Below, piece after piece: positions 60,327 through 64,000 of a stretch of DNA of 64,000 nucleotides; positions within the stretch are counted from its first letter, which is position 1, and each line of letters begins with the position of its first letter. Source of the DNA: Chryseobacterium binzhouense (lineage in GTDB: Bacteria; Bacteroidota; Bacteroidia; Flavobacteriales; Weeksellaceae); assembly GCF_007474545.1 (NCBI RefSeq), contig NZ_VKOG01000009.1, forward strand, positions 1 through 64,000, given 5' to 3'. The position numbers were made by a program, and so were the translations under genes. The notes beneath the pieces were generated by a model, which was not told the DNA's origin, ran no database searches, and was given only the letters and a program-made list of their open reading frames with translations.

Positions 60327-61992
60327 TGGATATCACTTTATATATATAGATATGTTGCCAGTATTTTGAATATATAACCTTGTATGGAGTGAGGTATATA
60401 TTTGTTAGGGGTATTGTAGAAAAAACGTAATTGATATTTAAATCGGGAACAGCCTCTTTATCAATCAAAAGTTCTTTTGGCTCTTTAGAATATTTTTGTA
60501 ATACCTGTTGTCCGATAACAAAATTGTCAGTAAAAATAAAATTCTGTCCCATATAGGAATCATATTTTATTTGTAATTCTGGATTTTTATTCAATATAGG
60601 TGTAATGAGCTTTCTGAATTTGTTTTTATAGGATTTTTCGTAATAAGGAAAATAACCATCAGCGGTATAAAATCCATGGTATTGAGCTGCTGCAGGATCA
60701 AAGCCATAACTTATGACCCGGTATTTTGATTTGTCTTCGGGCAGTAATTTAGAGATTTCTTTAAATTCTTCAATCATGTAGTAATCTTTAAATGAAAAGT
60801 AGTATTCTCTGAAAGAATGTCTGATATTCTGGTAAGGAATATTAATCCTTAATACTGTGTAAAAATTAACAAGAAGAAAAAGGGCAGCTGTAATGCTAAT
60901 GGTTTTTTTATCCATGCTACTGAGATCTTCTAAAATAAAAATCAATATTATATACCAGAGCAGACCGTTGAAAAAATAGAATCTGTAGAGCGTAAGACCA
61001 AACAGAAAATCAAGCTTCAAAGCTTTTATAAGACAGGGGAACATATTGATATTGAAATATGAAAAAAAACAGGTGAAGATAATCAAGCAAAAAAGAGCAG
61101 CTGTTTTCTTTATATTTTTTAAAGGGATGAAAAATGAAGTAATACAATAGATAATAAAAGAAGCAATAATAAACTGATGTCTTGCGGGAGCGTGAGACCC
61201 GTTTTCTGTCCACAATCTTGTAAAAACTGTTTCTAAGCCTGTTTTCCAAATAAGTTCACCGGCTATACCAATATTTCTATTGGAAACAAAAGTGGGATTT
61301 ACAGTTTCCATAATAAAACGATAATTGGTTATTAAGTAGCCGATTACCAGTAAACCTAAAAAGAGAAATGCTGATTTGTTTATTTTCTTAGTTGTTATGC
61401 TATAGTATATAGTGAAAATACCTAAGAGGAAAATGAGAAACATTCCATAAACAATAAAACTTGAATATAAAATGTAAAAAGCCGCAAATAAATAATAGAA
61501 AAAATGAATACGTTGATATCTTAATAGTTTTACTAATATCAATATCATAATCGGAGCAGCTGCCGTGCTGATGCCCCCAAATTGCCAAAAATTAAGTAAC
61601 GCAAAAGTTAAAGATACAATGACTAAAAGAGCGATGTTAATTTTAGGACATAAATATTTTCCTAAAATTAAAAGCGAAATGTATCCGGTAAGCGAAATTA
61701 GCAAGCTGTTAATGACAAGCGCATAGAAAGGACTAAGTATATTATATAAAAAATAAATAAAGTCCAGCTCATTTCCATAGCTAACTCTAAATTGGTTCTC
61801 AATATTTGGAAGTGGAGTGCTGTTTGCTGAAAATGACAATCCGCTTTCCGAAAGAATTTTTAGCCAAACCGCATTAGAATCCAAATAATCTGCGGGAGAT
61901 CCTAAATAGGAATTCTCGCCAAAAATAAAAAAAGAAACATACAGGATGATAATGAATATTACCCCGCTTACAATAATCATTTTTCTTTTCAT
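60319..61992 (-). CDS. Multi-pass membrane protein, DUF6044/YkoS-like
   Basis: A 557-residue protein with about ten hydrophobic segments and a soluble C-terminal half-domain containing YRVISYGFDPAAAQYHGFYTADGYFPYYEK. The N-terminal pattern (GENSYLGSPADYLDSNAVWLKIL) and the C-terminal motif match what I recall of the DUF6044 family (Bacillus YkoS), presumed glycan-related but uncharacterised. It starts 1 base after the stop of the WecD-like gene and overlaps the gene at 58818 by 8 bases. Confidence 0.7.
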   Translation of the reverse strand: MKRKMIIVSGVIFIIILYVSFFIFGENSYLGSPADYLDSNAVWLKILSESGLSFSANSTPLPNIENQFRVSYGNELDFIYFLYNILSPFYALVINSLLISLTGYISLLILGKYLCPKINIALLVIVSLTFALLNFWQFGGISTAAAPIMILILVKLLRYQRIHFFYYLFAAFYILYSSFIVYGMFLIFLLGIFTIYYSITTKKINKSAFLFLGLLVIGYLITNYRFIMETVNPTFVSNRNIGIAGELIWKTGLETVFTRLWTENGSHAPARHQFIIASFIIYCITSFFIPLKNIKKTAALFCLIIFTCFFSYFNINMFPCLIKALKLDFLFGLTLYRFYFFNGLLWYIILIFILEDLSSMDKKTISITAALFLLVNFYTVLRINIPYQNIRHSFREYYFSFKDYYMIEEFKEISKLLPEDKSKYRVISYGFDPAAAQYHGFYTADGYFPYYEKSYKNKFRKLITPILNKNPELQIKYDSYMGQNFIFTDNFVIGQQVLQKYSKEPKELLIDKEAVPDLNINYVFSTIPLTNIYLTPYKVIYSKYWQHIYIYKVISNE

Positions 61993-61993
61993 A

Positions 61994-62695
61994 TTATTTT
62001 TTCCAAAAATGTTTTAAAATAATACGCTCCTTTACTGTATACCCCATTTTTTGATAGAAACTACATGCACCAACATTTTGCTCTTGTGTTGGAATATCCA
62101 TTTCAGTCATTGCATTTTCCCTGCAATAGTTTTCTGCTTTCTTTAACAGGCGTTTTCCTATGCCTTGTCCTTGTAATTTAGGGTGGGTAGCTATGAGCCC
62201 TATTTTTGCTGTTGTGTTACTTTGCTGAACTGTTACAAAACCTGTTGCTCCCAAATTTTTATCTTTTGTGAAAAAAGTTTTGATTGCGAATTTTTTATTA
62301 AGACTATTTCTTACCCATAATTCATAAAGATTTTTGAACTTCGCTTCACCAAATTTAGAATCTAAAAGAAATCTGCTGTATTTTCCGCTTTCGTATGCAA
62401 GCTGAAAAAAATATTCATCTTCTTGTGGCAAACAATCTGTGTCAAAAATTTCATGTGAAGACTCTGTATTTTCTTCACATAGTTTTTTTGAAAATACAAT
62501 CTTTGTTTCACTAAATGTTTCGGTAAAACCTTCAATTTTGATATCTGAATCCCTTTTTTGCTTAATAACAACCAAATCGTAGTAATTGCCATCAAGTTCC
62601 AGGTTTATTAAATCATCGTTTACGATGTGTAATTCTCCAATATTTTTAGCAAAAAAATTGCTGTCCCATTGAAGTTTAGTAAGATTATTCTTCAT
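61994..62695 (-). CDS. wecD: WecD-like GNAT acyltransferase (TDP-Fuc4N acetyltransferase)
   Basis: A 233-residue protein with the WecD-type N-terminus (LTKLQWDSNFFAKNIGELHI) and a C-terminal GNAT domain with the acetyl-CoA loop IGLIATHPKLQGQGIGKRLLKKAENYC near residue 175. In enteric bacteria WecD acetylates TDP-Fuc4N to TDP-Fuc4NAc. A WecE-like transaminase is three genes downstream in the same direction, which supports the role. The ATG overlaps the GtrB-like gene by 11 bases. Confidence 0.85.
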   Translation of the reverse strand: MKNNLTKLQWDSNFFAKNIGELHIVNDDLINLELDGNYYDLVVIKQKRDSDIKIEGFTETFSETKIVFSKKLCEENTESSHEIFDTDCLPQEDEYFFQLAYESGKYSRFLLDSKFGEAKFKNLYELWVRNSLNKKFAIKTFFTKDKNLGATGFVTVQQSNTTAKIGLIATHPKLQGQGIGKRLLKKAENYCRENAMTEMDIPTQEQNVGACSFYQKMGYTVKERIILKHFWKK

Positions 62696-63593
62696 CGATA
62701 ATATATACAGGTCTGTTCTTTGTCTGGTTAAAAGTTTTTCCGAGATATATTCCTAAAATACCAAGACACATAAAAGTAACACCAAATAAAAACCAAATTG
62801 AAAGTATGAGTGAGCTGTAGCCAGGCTCACTTATTTCTCCTCGGAGAGTTTTTATAAATACCCATGCTCCTCCTAAAAATGATATTAGAGAAATTGCAGC
62901 TCCCAGATTCACAAACAATTTTAAAGGTTTATCGGAAAAAGAGACAATCACATTGAAAGCAAGAGATATAAGCTTTCCAAGGCTATACGATGATTCTCCC
63001 TCATCTCTCTCCTGATGATCTACAGCAACAGTGGTAGCTCTATAACCTACCCAATTGATAAAAAGTGGAAAGAATTTTATATAATCGTTGACATTTAAAA
63101 CCTGTCTGATAACTTTTTCGTGATAGATACCAAAGTTGGCTACTTCATTGTTGATCTTAATGCCGGCAAGGTAATTAAAAATCTTATAAAATACCCTTGA
63201 ACTTAATTTTTTTAATCTTCCATCCTTTCTTTGTACTCTACTTGCCTGAACAATATCATACCCTTCAAGAGCCTTGAAATAAAGCTTTTCAATCTCCTTG
63301 GGCTGATCCTGAAGATCACAGTCCATTACAACAATCCATTCACCCTTCGCTTTTGATAATCCGGCCATTATTGCGGCATGCTGTCCAAAATTTCTGCTCA
63401 AACGGTAAATTCTTAAAGCTGGATGAAGCCCTGCTAAATTTTCCATGACTTTCCATGAATTATCTGGACTTCGGTCATCAACCAGAATAATCTCATAATC
63501 AGCGTTGAATTTTTGCATTATGGCAGTAATCTCACTTACTAGTTTTGGGAGAATTTTTTCTGCACGATATACAGGACTTACTATACTTATCAC
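62685..63593 (-). CDS. Membrane-bound GT2 glycosyltransferase (GtrB/DPM1-like)
   Basis: A 302-residue polyprenyl-phosphate glycosyltransferase: SIVSPVYRAEKILPKLVSEI, VDDRSPDNSW and VMDCDLQDQPKEIEKL near residue 95 in the catalytic domain, then two C-terminal helices (about 225-290). It is the second GtrB-like protein in the window. Start is GTG at 63591-63593, overlapping the TGA of the preceding gene. Probably forms a lipid-linked sugar for a GT-C enzyme such as the ones at 58818 or 60319. Confidence 0.9.
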   Translation of the reverse strand: MISIVSPVYRAEKILPKLVSEITAIMQKFNADYEIILVDDRSPDNSWKVMENLAGLHPALRIYRLSRNFGQHAAIMAGLSKAKGEWIVVMDCDLQDQPKEIEKLYFKALEGYDIVQASRVQRKDGRLKKLSSRVFYKIFNYLAGIKINNEVANFGIYHEKVIRQVLNVNDYIKFFPLFINWVGYRATTVAVDHQERDEGESSYSLGKLISLAFNVIVSFSDKPLKLFVNLGAAISLISFLGGAWVFIKTLRGEISEPGYSSLILSIWFLFGVTFMCLGILGIYLGKTFNQTKNRPVYIIDEE

Positions 63594-63919
63594 AACTCAC
63601 CGTTTTTAATGGAAGACTTTTTACAAAAAAACAAATCTTCTTCAGGATTTAAGCCATAAGAAGGGTATTTGTCGGATGGAAGTTTTAAATCTGCAATAAG
63701 AAATGCATAAAGTAATCTTTCTCTGTCTCGGGAATGGCATTTGTAGCATCCTGCAGCTCTTTTTCCTCCGCCTATAACATGCTTTTCTTTGAGCATAGGA
63801 AGGTTATGACCTACAGTTTCTAAATCTTCCGACTGATAACCACAAAACGGACATTGATAGCGTGTTTCGGAGTGACTGTCTAGTTTTATTTTTCTTTGGA
63901 TTTTTTTTAAAAAATTCAT
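63590..63919 (-). CDS. Zinc-ribbon protein, probable remnant of a methyltransferase
   Basis: A 109-residue protein with a zinc ribbon: Cys pairs CPFC near residue 23 and CYKC near 59. The following RDRERLLYAFLIADLK matches the N-terminal part of SAM-dependent methyltransferases found in polysaccharide loci (zinc ribbon then RHRLLWLYL-like helix), but the SAM-binding domain is missing: the frame ends at GEL, whose TGA overlaps the GTG of the next gene. I read it as a C-terminally lost or degenerate methyltransferase. It is the first gene of the minus-strand polysaccharide operon. Confidence 0.6.
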   Translation of the reverse strand: MNFLKKIQRKIKLDSHSETRYQCPFCGYQSEDLETVGHNLPMLKEKHVIGGGKRAAGCYKCHSRDRERLLYAFLIADLKLPSDKYPSYGLNPEEDLFFCKKSSIKNGEL

Positions 63920-63949
63920 ATTTGCATTGTATTGAGGGAATTAAGGTGT

Positions 63950-63980
63950 CAAATTTACACATTCAGAAAGGTTAATCCAA
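63950..63980 (-). promoter_or_regulatory. Polysaccharide operon promoter: TTG - 20 bases - TAAATTTG
   Basis: On the minus strand a -33 TTG (63978-63980) and a -7 TAAATTTG (63950-63957) have consensus spacing, 30 bases before the first gene (ATG at 63919). This is the best promoter match in the window. Confidence 0.65.
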
Positions 63981-64000
63981 CTTCTTTTACCTGATTGCGC

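Overview
The window looks like a chromosomal segment of a flavobacterium, most likely Chryseobacterium or a close Weeksellaceae relative. This rests on low GC, three type IX secretion 'type B' sorting-domain proteins, a flavobacterial exosortase XrtF pair, a TonB-dependent receptor, many lipoproteins, and repeated Bacteroidetes-type -7 promoter boxes (TAnnTTTG) close to start codons with little Shine-Dalgarno signal. The genus is inferred from gene style, not from an rRNA. No rRNA, tRNA, CRISPR array or insertion sequence was seen.

Layout. 1-332: no recognised gene, but a promoter-terminator pair on the minus strand. 333-3929: a minus-strand set with an AmgK-like sugar kinase, a stand-alone RapZ C-terminal domain, a MurU-like nucleotidyltransferase and a LOG-family hydrolase, probably muramic-acid recycling. 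3980-4940: XrtF exosortase and its partner. 4964-13615: cation efflux protein, aspartate-semialdehyde dehydrogenase, a small membrane protein, a TonB receptor, and nadC-nadB-nitroreductase. 13736-22670: three large secreted T9SS proteins around rnhA and dnaB. 22761-26995: MFS transporter, GH3-like protein and small envelope proteins. 27243-33281: mfd, two paralogous lipoproteins and pth. 33369-36055: SulP transporter, a small membrane protein and beta-carbonic anhydrase. 36153-42531: a serine-acetyltransferase-like protein, then a LysR regulator divergent from an icd operon that ends in an SbtA-type bicarbonate permease.

42534-63919 is a surface-polysaccharide locus: many glycosyltransferases (GT2, GT4, GT-D fold, GtrB-like), acyltransferases, a YdjC deacetylase, a FemAB-like transferase, an AsnB-like amidotransferase, three large membrane proteins, and a WecE/WecD pair that predicts TDP-Fuc4NAc. 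The locus probably continues past the right edge; no flippase, ligase or nucleotide-sugar entry genes were recognised here.

The most unusual points are: a glycosyltransferase gene carrying five 7-bp tandem repeats fused to an intergenic-type repeat, all in frame; two separate bicarbonate-uptake loci 6 kb apart, one with a LysR regulator and isocitrate dehydrogenase; a RapZ C-domain inside a putative MurNAc recycling operon; several places where a terminator hairpin and the next promoter overlap; and a small membrane protein gene with no ordinary start codon at its expected N-terminus.
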